A stretch of DNA of 64,000 nt from Murimonas intestini (GTDB taxonomy: Bacteria; Bacillota; Clostridia; Lachnospirales; Lachnospiraceae). Each line of letters starts with the position of its first letter. The stretch's first letter is position 1. The stretch spans positions 62,001-126,000 of the forward strand of contig QGGY01000013.1 in assembly GCA_003148945.1 (NCBI GenBank). Direction: 5' to 3'. Under the pieces are notes generated by a model. That model saw only the letters and a program-made list of their open reading frames with translations. It searched no databases and was not told the DNA's origin. Position numbers and translations under genes: made by a program. Below, in pieces: positions 9,085-19,376 of this stretch.

Positions 9085-9963
9085 CTATTTATTAAATTCC
9101 TTGCGAAACTGCTGCGGTGTCATCTGGTTGCTTTCCTTAAAACGCTGAATAAAATGGCTCGTGGAGATATAGCCTACTTCCATTGCTATTTCCGTAATGT
9201 TCATTCCTGTGGTAGTAAGTAATATCTTGGATTTTGTGAGACGTACCTCGTTCACATACCCTGGGAAGGTTTTACCTGTATGTGCAATAAAGAATTTTGA
9301 AAATGAATGATAACTCATGTTGCACTGGCTCGCAATCGTTTCCATCTTGATTTTATTCATATATTCCTGATCCACAAAAGTAAATATTTTTTGCAGCAGA
9401 TCCATGGAATAAATATCATTGATACTGGTAAGATCCTTTTCTTCATCCTGTGCCTTCCAGCTGCGTAAGAACCAGAGTGAAAGCTGGCAAAGGAACAGCC
9501 TGATGGCAATATCTGAACAGAATTCAGGATTTTCATATTCTTCCAGCATATCCTCTATCAGCGAAGATATACGGCTTTCCACCAGAGTATTTCGTGTAAA
9601 CAGACGCTGTCCAAGACGGCCGGAAATTGTAAATGAAAACAAAAACTTATTATCCGAGGCAGACTGACTGGCCGAATATAACAGCTCCTGGTCATACGCA
9701 ATCTCCCAAAATGCAGCATCATCTTTTGATGAAGATGTGATCATATGCAGTTCCTCCGCCAAAACAACAAACAAATCCCCCGTGCCTACTATACAGGAAT
9801 TGCCATTGACATCAATCTGAAGCTGTCCGCGGAGAACATACAATACCTTAATGCAGCTTTGCTGCTGCGGAACATCAAACAAGCCCCGGCCGTGCTGACA
9901 CAGGACTATTTCATAACGTACCCCCGAACTTTTACCTACATTTTCTGGAATGAGTCTGCTCAT
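9085..9963 (-). CDS. AraC-family transcriptional regulator with cupin-like sensor
   Basis: Regulator of 292 residues. Residues 20-90 form a cupin-like sensor (VLYVLRGQLQIDVNGNSCIVGTGDLFVVLAEELHMI); the last 100 residues carry two helix-turn-helix motifs (METIASQCNMSYHSFSKFFIAHTGKTF and ITEIAMEVGYISTSHFIQRFKESN) and the closing TPQQFRKEF. The start at 9963 follows GAGGAAATACAT. It precedes nagB on the same strand, and a sugar or sugar phosphate ligand is likely from the context. No binding-site repeat is obvious upstream, where the region is filled with dispersed repeats. Confidence 0.9.
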   Translation of the reverse strand: MSRLIPENVGKSSGVRYEIVLCQHGRGLFDVPQQQSCIKVLYVLRGQLQIDVNGNSCIVGTGDLFVVLAEELHMITSSSKDDAAFWEIAYDQELLYSASQSASDNKFLFSFTISGRLGQRLFTRNTLVESRISSLIEDMLEEYENPEFCSDIAIRLFLCQLSLWFLRSWKAQDEEKDLTSINDIYSMDLLQKIFTFVDQEYMNKIKMETIASQCNMSYHSFSKFFIAHTGKTFPGYVNEVRLTKSKILLTTTGMNITEIAMEVGYISTSHFIQRFKESNQMTPQQFRKEFNK

Positions 9964-10137
9964 ATGTATTTCCTCATATTCTATAAACCTTATCTTTGCA
10001 GAACTGCTCTCTCTGTTTTATTTCCGCGAAATTTTATACACCTCCGTGCATCCCACGATAATGTATACACTCCGTGCATCCCATAATTCAGATCCTTACG
10101 GATAGGCGTGCTTCGCACGATAATGTATAAAATATCG
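9964..10137. repeat. Non-coding stretch with interleaved direct repeats
   Basis: This part of the 642-base gap between araC and mfd has no credible gene. CTCCGTGCATCCCA occurs at 10042-10055 and 10070-10083, and CACGATAATGTATA at 10054-10067 and 10116-10129. CGTGC-TTC-GCACG (10107-10119) can form a short hairpin. The araC promoter must lie in the first 100 bases but no clear box stands out. Confidence 0.7.
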
Positions 10138-10193
10138 TAACTATTCAGCAGGTCTGTGCATTTACTGCACAGACCGTGAGAAAATGATTCAAG
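10138..10193 (+). repeat. 56-bp dispersed palindromic repeat, copy 1
   Basis: It begins TAACTATTCAG, contains a perfect hairpin GGTCTGTGCA-TTTAC-TGCACAGACC (10151-10175) and ends AATGATTCAAG. The same unit occurs at 23236-23291 in the other orientation with 54 of 56 bases identical by my count. It resembles a REP or MITE-like intergenic element. Confidence 0.88.
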
Positions 10194-10195
10194 AG

Positions 10196-10267
10196 TGCAA
10201 AAATCCCATCGCCAAAGGCGATTTTAAATGGATTTTGCAGGTAACTGTGAAAGTACTGAGCAGTTAC
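10196..10267. repeat. Nested hairpins beside the dispersed repeat
   Basis: Three inverted repeats follow copy 1: AAATCC with GGATTT enclosing ATCGCC-AAA-GGCGAT (10208-10222), then GTAACTG (10241-10247) with CAGTTAC (10261-10267). They look like further modules of the same composite element; copy 2 lacks them. Confidence 0.6.
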
Positions 10268-10431
10268 AAAATATCTATAATCTTTATACTTAAATCATTA
10301 TAGCAAGAAAAATGCTTTTTGCAACTTCAAAAAAACAAGGTAATTTTTGTCATAAATTTATATAGAGCGCAAAAAAGGCTTAAAACCGCTGTTTTTTGGC
10401 ATTCAGAAGAATCCGCGGCAAATAGTCCGCT

Positions 10432-10580
10432 AAAAAGTGATATAATTATACGAAAGAGTGATATTTATCCATACCCTATAAATAGCTCTTTTCTCTTGTA
10501 TTGACGCCCGAACTTGGAACTTTATCTGATTAAAAATCGGGATGAAAGCTTTTTAAAAAATGACTTTCATCCCGATTTTT
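10432..10580 (+). ncRNA. Possible small RNA, promoter-to-terminator
   Basis: An extended -10 (TGATATAAT, TATAAT at 10441-10446) is followed about 90 bases later by a strong hairpin with T-tract that also works on this strand. No open frame or start site with a ribosome binding site lies between. The -35 is weak. A transcript of about 130 bases is only inferred. Confidence 0.22.
10528..10580 (-). terminator. Bidirectional terminator after mfd
   Basis: A perfect 17-bp stem (10532-10548 with 10564-10580) encloses a 15-base loop. T-runs flank both sides, so it can stop mfd transcription on the minus strand and any plus-strand transcript. Confidence 0.9.
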
Positions 10581-10605
10581 GGGCAAAGATATGAAATTGA
10601 TCCAT

Positions 10606-13600
10606 TCACACGCTCTTCACCAGCGCAATTTCCTCCACCAGCTCCCTGACCACCTGCAGTATATCATCATTGTCTTTCAGGCTCTTGCGTGGTTTTTTGT
10701 ATTCAAAGTAAGGATTTGTATCTACTTTGAAATTAAGCTGGTTCTTGTTATTATTCTTGTACTTCTCTACCAGATGTTCGATTTTAGCCGGGTCTGCTTT
10801 GGCACGCTCAAACATGGTGAACCTGATAGAGTCACCCTTCTGGGATATCTCAGTAATATACGCTTTGTGGGCCATGGCCTTCAGATTTGCGATAGCCAGA
10901 AGGTTCTGTACTGATTTAGGCGGTTCTCCAAAACGGTCCATCAGCTCCTCCATCATATCATCATACTCTTCCTCGCTCTCGATACCGGCCACACGCTTAT
11001 AAATATCCAGCTTCTGGGACTCACTGCGGATATATTTTTCAGAGATAAAGGCATCGATATCCAGATCGATGGAAGTGCCGTATTCTTCCTCCGGCTCTGC
11101 CTCCCCCTTCAATTCCTTGACAGATTCATTGAGCATCTTACAGTACAGGTCATATCCCACTGCTTCCATATGGCCGTGCTGCTCTTCTCCCAGCAGGTTC
11201 CCCGCGCCTCTGATCTCAAGATCTCTCATGGCTATTTTAAAGCCGCTTCCCAGATCAGTAAATTCCCTGATGGCATGAAGCCTCTTTTCTGCAATCTCCT
11301 TCAGCATCTTGTTGCGCCTGTACATCAGAAAGGCATATGCCGTCCTGTTTGAACGGCCGACTCTTCCCCTTAACTGGTACAGCTGTGAAAGCCCAAGACT
11401 GTCGGCGTCGTGGATGATCATGGTATTCACGTTGGAGATGTCCAGTCCTGTCTCAATGATGGTTGTGGATACAAGCACATCTATCTCTCCGTTGATAAAA
11501 TCATACATGATGCGCTCCAGCTCTCTTTCCTTCATCTGCCCATGGGCAAATGCCACATTTGCCTCCGGCACCAGCTTTGCCACTGTATTTGTCATCTCCA
11601 CGATGGTGTTAACTCTGTTATATACATAATATACCTGGCCGCCTCTTGCCAGTTCACGGCTTATGGCCTCTCTGACCATCTCCTCATTGTATTCCATGAC
11701 ATATGTCTGGATAGGCTGGCGCTCCTGGGGCGCCTCTTCCAGTACACTCATATCACGTATGCCCACAAGGCTCATATGCAGGGTTCTGGGGATCGGCGTA
11801 GCTGTCAGAGTGAGCACATCCACATTTTCTTTCAGCTTCTTTATCCTCTCTTTATGAGTGACGCCAAAGCGCTGCTCCTCATCCACGATCAAAAGCCCCA
11901 GGTCCTTAAATTCCACATCCTTAGACAGCACCCTGTGTGTTCCGATAAGGATATCCACCAGGCCTTTCTTCAGATCCTGAAGCGTCTTTTTCTGTTCCGC
12001 TGCGGTCCTGAACCGGCACATCAGGTCTACCCTGATGGGAAAATCTTTCATACGCTGAACAAAGGTATTGTAATGCTGCTGTGCCAGTATGGTAGTGGGT
12101 ACCAGGAAAACCACCTGTTTCCCATCCTGGGCTGCCTTAAATGCAGCACGGATAGCCACCTCGGTCTTGCCGTATCCCACGTCACCGCAGACAAGACGGT
12201 CCATGATCTTGCGGCTTTCCATATCTTTCTTGGTGGACTCTATTGCAAGCACCTGGTCATCCGTCTCTTCATAGGGAAACATCTCCTCAAATTCCCTCTG
12301 CCACACAGTGTCCTCACTGAACTGGAACCCCTCACTTTTCTGCCGGACTGCATAGAGGCGCACCAGATCTCTGGCCACATCCCTTACAGCGCTCCTCACC
12401 CTTGTCTTTGTCTTGTTCCACTCCTGGGATCCCAGCTTATTCAGTTTTGGCTTTTTTGCCTGGGAATCTGCATATTTCTGGATCACGTCCAGCTGTGTCG
12501 CCAGGATATAGAGGTTGCTGCCGCCTGCATACTCTATCTTCATATAATCCTTGGTGACTTTGTCCACCTCTATCTTTTCTATGCCTTTGTAGACGCCCAG
12601 GCCGTGGTTTTCATGCACCACATAGTCACCCACAGCCAGCTCCGAAAAGCTCTGGATCTTCTTCCCCTCATACACCTTTCGCTTTTTCTTTTTCTTTTCC
12701 TTGCCGAAGATATCACTCTCCGAGATGACAACAAACTTAATAAGGGGATATTCATATCCCTTTCTGGCATTTCCATAGGCTGCAAGGATCTCTCCTGGCT
12801 GAACCACTCTCTCCATATCATCTGTATAGAAACTGTTCAGCTCATACTCACGCAGATCCTCAGCAAGCCGTTTTGCCCTGGTCCTGGAACCTGAGAGCAG
12901 GATAACCTGGTATCCTTCCTTTTTAAATCTTTTCAGGTCTTTAACCAGCAGTTCAAAGCTGTTGTTATAAGGATTTACGGATTTAACGAAAATGCTGTAC
13001 CTATCCGTGATCCTGAAACTGCCCTTGGCAGCCTCCAGAGTGCACAGCCCCATACACCTCATGGCATTCAGTCTTCCCGTCACTTCCTGGCTGCTGTAGA
13101 GGATACCCGTCTGTCCGGGCAGGACATATCCCTTCTCCAGCCTGTTCATCATGCTTTCCCTGAACTCCTGCTCAATCGCATCCCCCTCCTGAGAGATTCT
13201 GTTGGGTTCATCCAGTACAACAAGAGTGTCTCTGTCTGTAAAGTAATCCAGAAAAGATACTGTCTTGTCATAAAAATAGTCTACATAGCTGTCAAGCCCT
13301 GCGCCTACCCCATACTCTTCCAGCTTTTCTCTGCATTCCTCAAGAAGCTCTGACAGATGATGTGCCTCTTCAGTTTTGTTCTCATCCCTCAACTGTCTGC
13401 GGAGCTTTTTGACTTCTTTTTCCATTTTCAGGATACCGGCTTCTGCCCGCTGCTTATCCACAATAACTTCTGCTGCCGGATAGACAGTTATTGCATCCAG
13501 ATTCTCTATAGACCGCTGGCTCTCCACATCAAAGCTTCTTATAGAATCAACTTCATCCCCCCACAGTTCGATCCTCACAGGATTCTCTTCTGTCAGAGGA

Positions 13601-14142
13601 TATATATCTATGATCCCTCCGCGTACTGCAAACTGTCCGCTGCCTTCCACCTGGCCCACACGTTCATATCCCATCTCAACCAGCTGCTTTTTCATCTTCT
13701 CCACATCCACAGAGCTGGCAGCGTCCAGCCTGAAGATATATTTTTTCCAGTCAGACAGGGGGACCAGATGGTCCATGCAGCCTCCCATAGTGGTAATGAT
13801 GGTTACTTCTTCCTCTTCCAGAAGCGCTTTTAGCGCCGAGATCCTTGTCTGTACCAGCAGGTTGCTGTGGATATCGGCGCTGTAAAATATAAGATCCTTA
13901 GACGGATATAAAAGGACCTTCTTATCAAAAAATCTATAATCTTCATATAGTTCTTTTGCACGGAGCTCACTGTAGGTGACAATGACCTTGCAGGAGTATG
14001 CCTCACCCGCACAATAGATAAAATGAGATTTCGAAGAATCAATGCAGCCGGTAACCTCTACCATGCCTTTTGTCTTTGACAGGCTCCGTGTTATCTGCTC
14101 AAATTCCCCCAGGTTGCTGATTGGCTGTGTAAAGGCCTTCAT
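10606..14142 (-). CDS. mfd: Transcription-repair coupling factor Mfd
   Basis: DNA translocase that removes RNA polymerase stalled at lesions and recruits UvrA. About 1178 residues, a normal length. The N-terminal UvrB-homology part covers roughly residues 1-320; the RNA polymerase-interacting domain is at about 500-560 ([18 protein letters not shown]); the RecG-like helicase follows with Walker A GDVGYGKT near 653, DEEQRFG, the TATPIPRT motif and QLRGRVGRS. The C-terminal TRCF domain ends the protein. An ATG 12 bases further upstream is possible, but its codons contain the GGAGG that best serves the start at 14142. The gene follows pth by 13 bases and closes the unit at a strong terminator. 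Confidence 0.97.
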   Translation of the reverse strand: MKAFTQPISNLGEFEQITRSLSKTKGMVEVTGCIDSSKSHFIYCAGEAYSCKVIVTYSELRAKELYEDYRFFDKKVLLYPSKDLIFYSADIHSNLLVQTRISALKALLEEEEVTIITTMGGCMDHLVPLSDWKKYIFRLDAASSVDVEKMKKQLVEMGYERVGQVEGSGQFAVRGGIIDIYPLTEENPVRIELWGDEVDSIRSFDVESQRSIENLDAITVYPAAEVIVDKQRAEAGILKMEKEVKKLRRQLRDENKTEEAHHLSELLEECREKLEEYGVGAGLDSYVDYFYDKTVSFLDYFTDRDTLVVLDEPNRISQEGDAIEQEFRESMMNRLEKGYVLPGQTGILYSSQEVTGRLNAMRCMGLCTLEAAKGSFRITDRYSIFVKSVNPYNNSFELLVKDLKRFKKEGYQVILLSGSRTRAKRLAEDLREYELNSFYTDDMERVVQPGEILAAYGNARKGYEYPLIKFVVISESDIFGKEKKKKKRKVYEGKKIQSFSELAVGDYVVHENHGLGVYKGIEKIEVDKVTKDYMKIEYAGGSNLYILATQLDVIQKYADSQAKKPKLNKLGSQEWNKTKTRVRSAVRDVARDLVRLYAVRQKSEGFQFSEDTVWQREFEEMFPYEETDDQVLAIESTKKDMESRKIMDRLVCGDVGYGKTEVAIRAAFKAAQDGKQVVFLVPTTILAQQHYNTFVQRMKDFPIRVDLMCRFRTAAEQKKTLQDLKKGLVDILIGTHRVLSKDVEFKDLGLLIVDEEQRFGVTHKERIKKLKENVDVLTLTATPIPRTLHMSLVGIRDMSVLEEAPQERQPIQTYVMEYNEEMVREAISRELARGGQVYYVYNRVNTIVEMTNTVAKLVPEANVAFAHGQMKERELERIMYDFINGEIDVLVSTTIIETGLDISNVNTMIIHDADSLGLSQLYQLRGRVGRSNRTAYAFLMYRRNKMLKEIAEKRLHAIREFTDLGSGFKIAMRDLEIRGAGNLLGEEQHGHMEAVGYDLYCKMLNESVKELKGEAEPEEEYGTSIDLDIDAFISEKYIRSESQKLDIYKRVAGIESEEEYDDMMEELMDRFGEPPKSVQNLLAIANLKAMAHKAYITEISQKGDSIRFTMFERAKADPAKIEHLVEKYKNNNKNQLNFKVDTNPYFEYKKPRKSLKDNDDILQVVRELVEEIALVKSV

Positions 14143-14155
14143 CATACCCTCCATT

Positions 14156-14725
14156 TCAGGCTTTCTTATTAAAGCTGTTCATAGCAGCATCCATGCCGTC
14201 TGTCATAATAGACACGACAGCCCCGGCTGCCCTCTCTAATGCATCCGCAAAGGCCTCCCTCTGAGACTTTGGAAAACGCCCCAGCACATAATCTGCCAGA
14301 TCGAATCCGGGCGGCTTTTCTCCCACCCCTATCTTTACTCTTTTAAACTCCTGATGTCCCAGATGGGCAATTATACTTTTGATGCCATTATGCCCTCCGG
14401 CGCTTCCCTTACCCCTGAGGCGCAGCTGTCCCGGCTCCAGGCTGATATCATCATACAGGACGATCAGTTCGTCCTTCTCATCTATCTTATAAAAATCCAC
14501 AAGCTCTCTTACACTCTCCCCGCTCAGGTTCATAAAAGTGAGCGGTTTGGCCAGGACCACCTTCTGTCCCTCTATTATCCCTTTTCCATACAATGCCTTG
14601 AATTTCTTCGTATCAACATCAATATTATATTTATCTGCAAGCAGGTCAACAGCATCAAAGCCTGCGTTATGCCTGGTATGCTCATACTGTCTGCCCGGAT
14701 TCCCAAGCCCTACGATCACGTACAC
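14156..14725 (-). CDS. pth: Peptidyl-tRNA hydrolase
   Basis: Releases tRNA from peptidyl-tRNA dropped by ribosomes; 189 residues, full length. The N-terminus reads YVIVGLGNPGRQYEHTRHNAGF with the catalytic His20, followed by KPLTFMNLSG and the GSAGGHNGIKSI motif. The gene lies between spoVG and mfd, an arrangement like the spoVG-ctc-pth-mfd region of Bacillus (known synteny), with ctc missing. Confidence 0.97.
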   Translation of the reverse strand: MYVIVGLGNPGRQYEHTRHNAGFDAVDLLADKYNIDVDTKKFKALYGKGIIEGQKVVLAKPLTFMNLSGESVRELVDFYKIDEKDELIVLYDDISLEPGQLRLRGKGSAGGHNGIKSIIAHLGHQEFKRVKIGVGEKPPGFDLADYVLGRFPKSQREAFADALERAAGAVVSIMTDGMDAAMNSFNKKA

Positions 14726-14803
14726 ATCATCACATCCTTATTCTATTTTACAAATTTCAAATGATATTCTACAGTAAATATCCTGAAATGTCCATGTCAA
14801 ATT

Positions 14804-14833
14804 GAAAGACCGCTGCAAACGCAGCGGCCTTTC
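14804..14833 (-). terminator. Hairpin terminator after spoVG
   Basis: A GC-rich stem (14804-14816 with 14821-14833, one mismatch, AAAC loop) lies 40 bases beyond the spoVG stop. The following T-run is short, so termination may be partial and let some transcription continue into pth and mfd. Confidence 0.65.
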
Positions 14834-14872
14834 ATCTTAAGTTTATATGCAGCGTAATCAGAAACCCCCGAC

Positions 14873-15151
14873 TTATTCCTGTGCTTCCTCTTCCTGCGCT
14901 GCTGCAACTTCATACTGTTTAAGGATAATTTCCTGTATCTTCTCACGTGTCTGTGAGTTAATAGGATGTGCTATATCCCTGTATTCTCCGTCTGATGCCT
15001 TCCTGCTCGGCATCGCAATAAATAATCCTTTCTCACCTTCAATTACTTTGATATCGTGAACCACAAACTCGTCATCAATTGTAATAGAAACAACGGCCTT
15101 CATCTTTCCTTCTTTTGCAACTTTGCGTACTCTTACGTCAGTTATATTCAT
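14873..15151 (-). CDS. spoVG: Septation/sporulation regulator SpoVG
   Basis: Small RNA- and DNA-binding regulator, 92 residues. The sequence [20 protein letters not shown] followed by [23 protein letters not shown] and the [15 protein letters not shown] stretch is diagnostic. The C-terminal tail is acidic. It is one of the signs that the organism sporulates or descends from sporulators. It sits between glgD and pth, 40 bases after glgD, and is probably cotranscribed with or read through from the glg unit. Confidence 0.97.
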   Translation of the reverse strand: MNITDVRVRKVAKEGKMKAVVSITIDDEFVVHDIKVIEGEKGLFIAMPSRKASDGEYRDIAHPINSQTREKIQEIILKQYEVAAAQEEEAQE

Positions 15152-15191
15152 AGCTCATGTGCCCCTTTCCCTGTATTGTCATCATTTTCCG

Positions 15192-16310
15192 TTATAGCAC
15201 GTAACGCTCATTTTTTTCTATAACAATCTTTATTCCGTCTTCCCCGACGTGGTATGAATTTGCCCGTATTGTATCACGGCTCTCAACGATACAGTTCTCG
15301 ATATGGGTATTGTCTCCCAGGTATACATCATTTAAAATGATGGAATTCTTGATCACACAGTTTTCTCCCACAAAAACTTTCTTAAACAGCACGGAATTTT
15401 CCACATATCCGTTCAGGATACATCCGCTTGATACAAGGCTGTTCTTCACTTCACATCCAGGATTATATTTTGCCGGCGGCAGGTCGTCCACCTTGGAATA
15501 TACATCAGGATACTGACGGAAGAAATAGTCTCTTACTTCCGGTTTCAGGAAATCCATGTTCGTCTTATAATAAGACTCAACTGTAGCGATATTGCTCCAG
15601 TAGTTTTTCATCTTATATCCGTAGATCCTCTTCAGGTTTTTATAACGGATAAGGATATCTTTTACGAAATCATGACGGTCTTCCTGTGCACAGCGTTCAA
15701 TCAGCTCGATCAACTGTCTTCTTCGGATGACATAGACACCTGTGGACACCGTGTTATAGGCGGACACCATAGGTTTCTCCTCAAATTCTTCTATCCTGGA
15801 GTCCTCATTCATTTTCAGAACACCGAACCTGGTCACGTCCTCGCCCGGCTCAATATCCTTGCAGACAACTGTGATATCCGCTTTTTTCTCAATATGGTAC
15901 TCAAGTACCTTATTGTAATCCAGCTTGTACACACCGTCCCCGGATGCAATGATCACATACGGTTCATGGCATTTTTTGAGGAAATCCAGATTCTGATAGA
16001 TGGCATCTGCCGTGCCTCTGTACCAGAAGCTGTTGTCAGCGGTAATGGTAGGTGTAAATACGAACAGGCCTCCCTGTTTTCTTCCGAAATCCCACCATTT
16101 TGAGGAGCTTAAATGCTCGTTTAAAGAACGTGCATTATACTGTGTCAGCACCGCTACCTTCTGTATGGAAGAATTGGACATATTACTCAGCGCAAAGTCG
16201 ATACTTCTGTAACTGCCCGCTATTGGCATGGCCGCAATGGCCCTTTTATTTGAAAGTTCTCTCATACGGTGGTTATTTCCACCTGCTAAAATGATTCCTA
16301 CCGCTCTCAT
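15192..16310 (-). CDS. glgD: GlgD, regulatory subunit of ADP-glucose pyrophosphorylase
   Basis: Partner of GlgC in glycogen synthesis, 372 residues. The nucleotide-binding loop is degenerate ([23 protein letters not shown] instead of GGxGxRLxPLTxxRAKPAVP), which is the usual sign of the non-catalytic GlgD. A left-handed beta-helix with hexapeptide repeats ([20 protein letters not shown]) occupies the C-terminus. Its ATG overlaps the glgC stop by four bases, so the two subunits are translationally coupled. Family knowledge: in Bacillus the GlgC/GlgD heteromer is more active than GlgC alone. Confidence 0.95.
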   Translation of the reverse strand: MRAVGIILAGGNNHRMRELSNKRAIAAMPIAGSYRSIDFALSNMSNSSIQKVAVLTQYNARSLNEHLSSSKWWDFGRKQGGLFVFTPTITADNSFWYRGTADAIYQNLDFLKKCHEPYVIIASGDGVYKLDYNKVLEYHIEKKADITVVCKDIEPGEDVTRFGVLKMNEDSRIEEFEEKPMVSAYNTVSTGVYVIRRRQLIELIERCAQEDRHDFVKDILIRYKNLKRIYGYKMKNYWSNIATVESYYKTNMDFLKPEVRDYFFRQYPDVYSKVDDLPPAKYNPGCEVKNSLVSSGCILNGYVENSVLFKKVFVGENCVIKNSIILNDVYLGDNTHIENCIVESRDTIRANSYHVGEDGIKIVIEKNERYVL

Positions 16311-17581
16311 GCTTCCTCACCGTCCTTTTTCAAAGTCTCGCCGCTCTCAAGTAAGCCGTCCGGATAGTCTTCCGGCACCGTAGTACCAGAAATCGCTGTA
16401 TTTTTACCAATTTTAACATTTGGCGGAATATAACTTCCTTCCCCGATCGTTACCAATCCAAAGGAGTACACATTTGGTTTTACTTTATTTGGAACCTCTT
16501 CTCCCACTCCAAGAACCACATTATTATCAATTTTAACATTTTCTGCGATGATAGCGCGATCCATAACTACTCCTTCACCAATGGTCGTTCCTTTCATAAT
16601 GATGGAATCCTTGATGACACTCCCCTTGCCAATGGTAACACCGGCACCGATTACGGAATTCTGGACTTCCCCGTATACCTCTGTACCATCGCCAATAATA
16701 CTCTTTGTGATCTTTGCCTCAGCAGAAATATACTGCGGCGGAATGATCTCACTGCCTGTATATATCTTCCAGAACTCTTCATAAAGATTGAATTCAGGAA
16801 TAATATCGATCAGCTCCATGTTGGCCTCCCAATAGGAGCCCAATGTCCCCACATCTTTCCAGTATCCGTTATATTCGTAGGCTACCAGCTTGTCCCCTCT
16901 TTCGTGGCAGTAAGGGATGATGTGCTTGCCGAAGTCACAATTGCTCTGGTCTTTCATAGCAATGAGAGCTTCTTTTAAAACTTTCCACGAGAATATGTAT
17001 ATACCCATTGAAGCCAGATTGCTCTTCGGATGCTCCGGCTTTTCCTGGAACTCAGTGATCCTGTTCTGCTCATCTGCGATGACTACGCCGAAACGGCTGG
17101 CCTCCTCGATGGGCACCGGCATTACTGCAATCGTAATATCTGCATTGCTGGCCTTATGGAAATCCAGCATGACTTCATAATCCATCTTATAAATATGGTC
17201 TCCGGAAAGCATCAGAACATATTCCGGATTATAATTCTCCATATAGGTGAGGTTCTGGTAAATTGCATTGGCGGTTCCTGTATACCACTCACTGTTTCCG
17301 CTCTTCTCGTATGGAGGAAGAACGGTAACTCCGCCGATATTTCTGTCCAGATCCCAAGGGATACCGATCCCTATGTGTGTGTTAAGCCTGAGGGGCTGAT
17401 ATTGTGTCAGTACACCTACTGTATCTACACCAGAATTAATACAGTTGCTCAGCGGGAAATCTATGATTCTGTATTTTCCGCCAAAAGCTACGGCTGGCTT
17501 AGCCACTTTTTCAGTCAGGACTCCCAGCCGGCTGCCCTGTCCACCTGCAAGTAACATTGCAATCATTTCTTTTTTAATCAC
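16307..17581 (-). CDS. glgC: Glucose-1-phosphate adenylyltransferase GlgC
   Basis: Makes ADP-glucose from glucose 1-phosphate and ATP, the committed step of glycogen synthesis; 424 residues. It has [22 protein letters not shown] at the N-terminus, [10 protein letters not shown], a GYWKDVGT motif and a C-terminal beta-helix. The start is GTG at 17581, chosen because AAGAGGTGATAGC lies directly upstream; longer frames have no ribosome binding site and add residues foreign to the family. It heads the unit glgC-glgD and perhaps spoVG. Confidence 0.96.
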   Translation of the reverse strand: MIKKEMIAMLLAGGQGSRLGVLTEKVAKPAVAFGGKYRIIDFPLSNCINSGVDTVGVLTQYQPLRLNTHIGIGIPWDLDRNIGGVTVLPPYEKSGNSEWYTGTANAIYQNLTYMENYNPEYVLMLSGDHIYKMDYEVMLDFHKASNADITIAVMPVPIEEASRFGVVIADEQNRITEFQEKPEHPKSNLASMGIYIFSWKVLKEALIAMKDQSNCDFGKHIIPYCHERGDKLVAYEYNGYWKDVGTLGSYWEANMELIDIIPEFNLYEEFWKIYTGSEIIPPQYISAEAKITKSIIGDGTEVYGEVQNSVIGAGVTIGKGSVIKDSIIMKGTTIGEGVVMDRAIIAENVKIDNNVVLGVGEEVPNKVKPNVYSFGLVTIGEGSYIPPNVKIGKNTAISGTTVPEDYPDGLLESGETLKKDGEEA

Positions 17582-17615
17582 GCTATCACCTCTTGTTGTA
17601 ATTATTTGTTTTTTT

Positions 17616-17644
17616 ATTATAACACACATCCTGGAAATAGTGAA
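17616..17644 (-). promoter_or_regulatory. glgC promoter
   Basis: On the minus strand TTCACT (17639-17644), 17 bases, TATAAT (17616-17621), about 35 bases before the GTG start. Confidence 0.65.
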
Positions 17645-17899
17645 CACATTTTACATATTTTTGAATTTTTTTTACTACATTTTATGACAAATGCTTCATA
17701 TTTTTGTTTTGAATTTACAAAGTCACAATCTTTATTCGACAGTTTGTTCTTTCCATGTTCCATTCTTTGTTATTTCCTGTCTGTTTTTGTCTATTATTTT
17801 GCTTTTATGTTGTTTTAAGGCAATCTTCCCCCGTCCTCTGCCTCTGCTTCCATTAAAATATGTACGGAATTAAGAAACCCTTTCCATTTTCCCGGAATA
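17645..17899. other. AT-rich intergenic region between glgC and murC
   Basis: Part of the 415-base divergent gap. It is T-rich on the plus strand with no convincing open frame, repeat or structured RNA. The two promoters at its edges are the only signals I see. Confidence 0.6.
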
Positions 17900-17908
17900 T
17901 GGTATAAT
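17900..17908 (+). promoter_or_regulatory. murC promoter, extended -10
   Basis: TGGTATAAT (TATAAT at 17903-17908). The -35 is poor, consistent with an extended -10 promoter. The untranslated leader would be about 80 bases. Confidence 0.55.
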
Positions 17909-17996
17909 ATAAAAAGCACAGACCCAGTCTGCTGCCAGGACCGGATACTTCTTATAGGGAGATCCGCCTTTATCAGAAACAAAGGAGAACGTTATT

Positions 17997-19376
17997 ATGT
18001 ATCAGATAGATTTCAAAAAACCACTCAGCATCCATTTCATCGGCATCGGAGGAATCAGTATGAGCGGACTGGCCGCTATCCTGCTGGACCGGGGCTTTGT
18101 CGTCTCAGGCTCTGACGCAAAGGAATCCCCTCTGACCAGATGGCTGGAGGAAAAAGGCGCTGTCGTGTATTACGGACAGCGTGCTTCTAATATAAAAGAA
18201 AATACTGAACTCGTCGTTTATACAGCCGCCATCCATCCCGACAATCCCGAATATGAGGGAGCTGTAAAAATGGGTGTGCCAATGATGACCAGAGCTGAGC
18301 TTCTGGGACAGATGATGAGAAATTATAAGACACCTATTGCTGTATCCGGCACTCACGGAAAGACTACTACCACCTCTATGATTTCCCATATCTTCCTCGC
18401 CGCTGAAATGGACCCTACTATCTCAGTGGGCGGCATCCTGAAAGCAATAGACGGAAACATCCGTGTGGGCGGACATGAGACTTTTATTACAGAGGCTTGT
18501 GAATACACGAACAGTTTCCTGCATTTTTATCCAAAGATAAGCATTATCCTGAACATTGACGCAGATCATCTGGATTTCTTCAAAGACCTGGATGATATCC
18601 GCCGTTCCTTCAGGCTCTTTGCAGAAAGGCTTCCTGAAGACGGTATCCTCATTATCAACAGTGACATACCTGATTACCAGAAAATCACAGACGGCCTCAA
18701 GTGCCGTGTTGTGACTTACGGCTCATCCCCCGAGAGTGACTATTCCCCGGCAGATATCACCTATGACGAGCTGGCCTTAGGTTCCTTTGACCTTATAAAA
18801 GGAGGAAAGACTTTCGGACATTTCTGCCTGAGTGTACCCGGCAGCCACAATGTATCAAATGCCTGTGCATCCCTGGCACTGGCGGATATCATGGGTATCC
18901 CGCTGGAGACAATGCAGAGAGGCCTTATGGAGTTTTCAGGCACAAACCGCCGTTTTGAGAAAAAGGGAGAAATCGGAGGCGTGACAGTGATCGATGATTA
19001 TGCCCACCATCCCACCGAGATCCGTGCCACCTTAAATGCCGCCAGAAAATATCCCCATAAAACTATATGGTGCGTGTTCCAGCCACATACTTATACACGT
19101 ACTAAAGCGCTTATGGACGAGTTTGCAGAAGCCCTGTCTCTGGCTGACAAAGTTGTGCTGGCTGATATATATGCCGCGCGTGAGACAGATAATCTGGGGA
19201 TCAGTTCCGAGACTTTGATGGAACATATTCAGGATCGAGGCTCAGATGCATATTACTTCCCGTCTTTTGACGAAATAGAAAATTTTTTATTAGAAAATTG
19301 TATGCACGGTGACCTGTTGATAACTATGGGCGCCGGAGACGTTGTAAAAATAGGGGAAAGCCTGCTTGGACAATAG
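17997..19376 (+). CDS. murC: UDP-N-acetylmuramate-L-alanine ligase MurC
   Basis: Adds L-alanine to UDP-N-acetylmuramic acid in peptidoglycan synthesis; 459 residues, full length. It carries the N-terminal GIGGISMSGLA UDP-binding loop, the ATP loop GTHGKTTTTSMI near residue 118, TEACEYTNSFL and the C-terminal DDYAHHPTEI motif. The ATG has AAAGGAG upstream. Here murC stands alone on its strand ahead of replication-initiation genes instead of within a dcw cluster, and ends at a terminator built from DnaA-box-like arms. Confidence 0.97.
   Translation: MYQIDFKKPLSIHFIGIGGISMSGLAAILLDRGFVVSGSDAKESPLTRWLEEKGAVVYYGQRASNIKENTELVVYTAAIHPDNPEYEGAVKMGVPMMTRAELLGQMMRNYKTPIAVSGTHGKTTTTSMISHIFLAAEMDPTISVGGILKAIDGNIRVGGHETFITEACEYTNSFLHFYPKISIILNIDADHLDFFKDLDDIRRSFRLFAERLPEDGILIINSDIPDYQKITDGLKCRVVTYGSSPESDYSPADITYDELALGSFDLIKGGKTFGHFCLSVPGSHNVSNACASLALADIMGIPLETMQRGLMEFSGTNRRFEKKGEIGGVTVIDDYAHHPTEIRATLNAARKYPHKTIWCVFQPHTYTRTKALMDEFAEALSLADKVVLADIYAARETDNLGISSETLMEHIQDRGSDAYYFPSFDEIENFLLENCMHGDLLITMGAGDVVKIGESLLGQ

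Noticed and set aside
1-9963. A complete glycan locus with its own two-component regulator
   Set aside because: No YesM/YesN pair is visible next to the first importer; it may lie before base 1, but cannot be claimed.
11410-12894. 494-codon open frame on the plus strand inside mfd
   Set aside because: It is antisense to an unmistakable Mfd protein, has no ribosome binding site and no recognisable domain.
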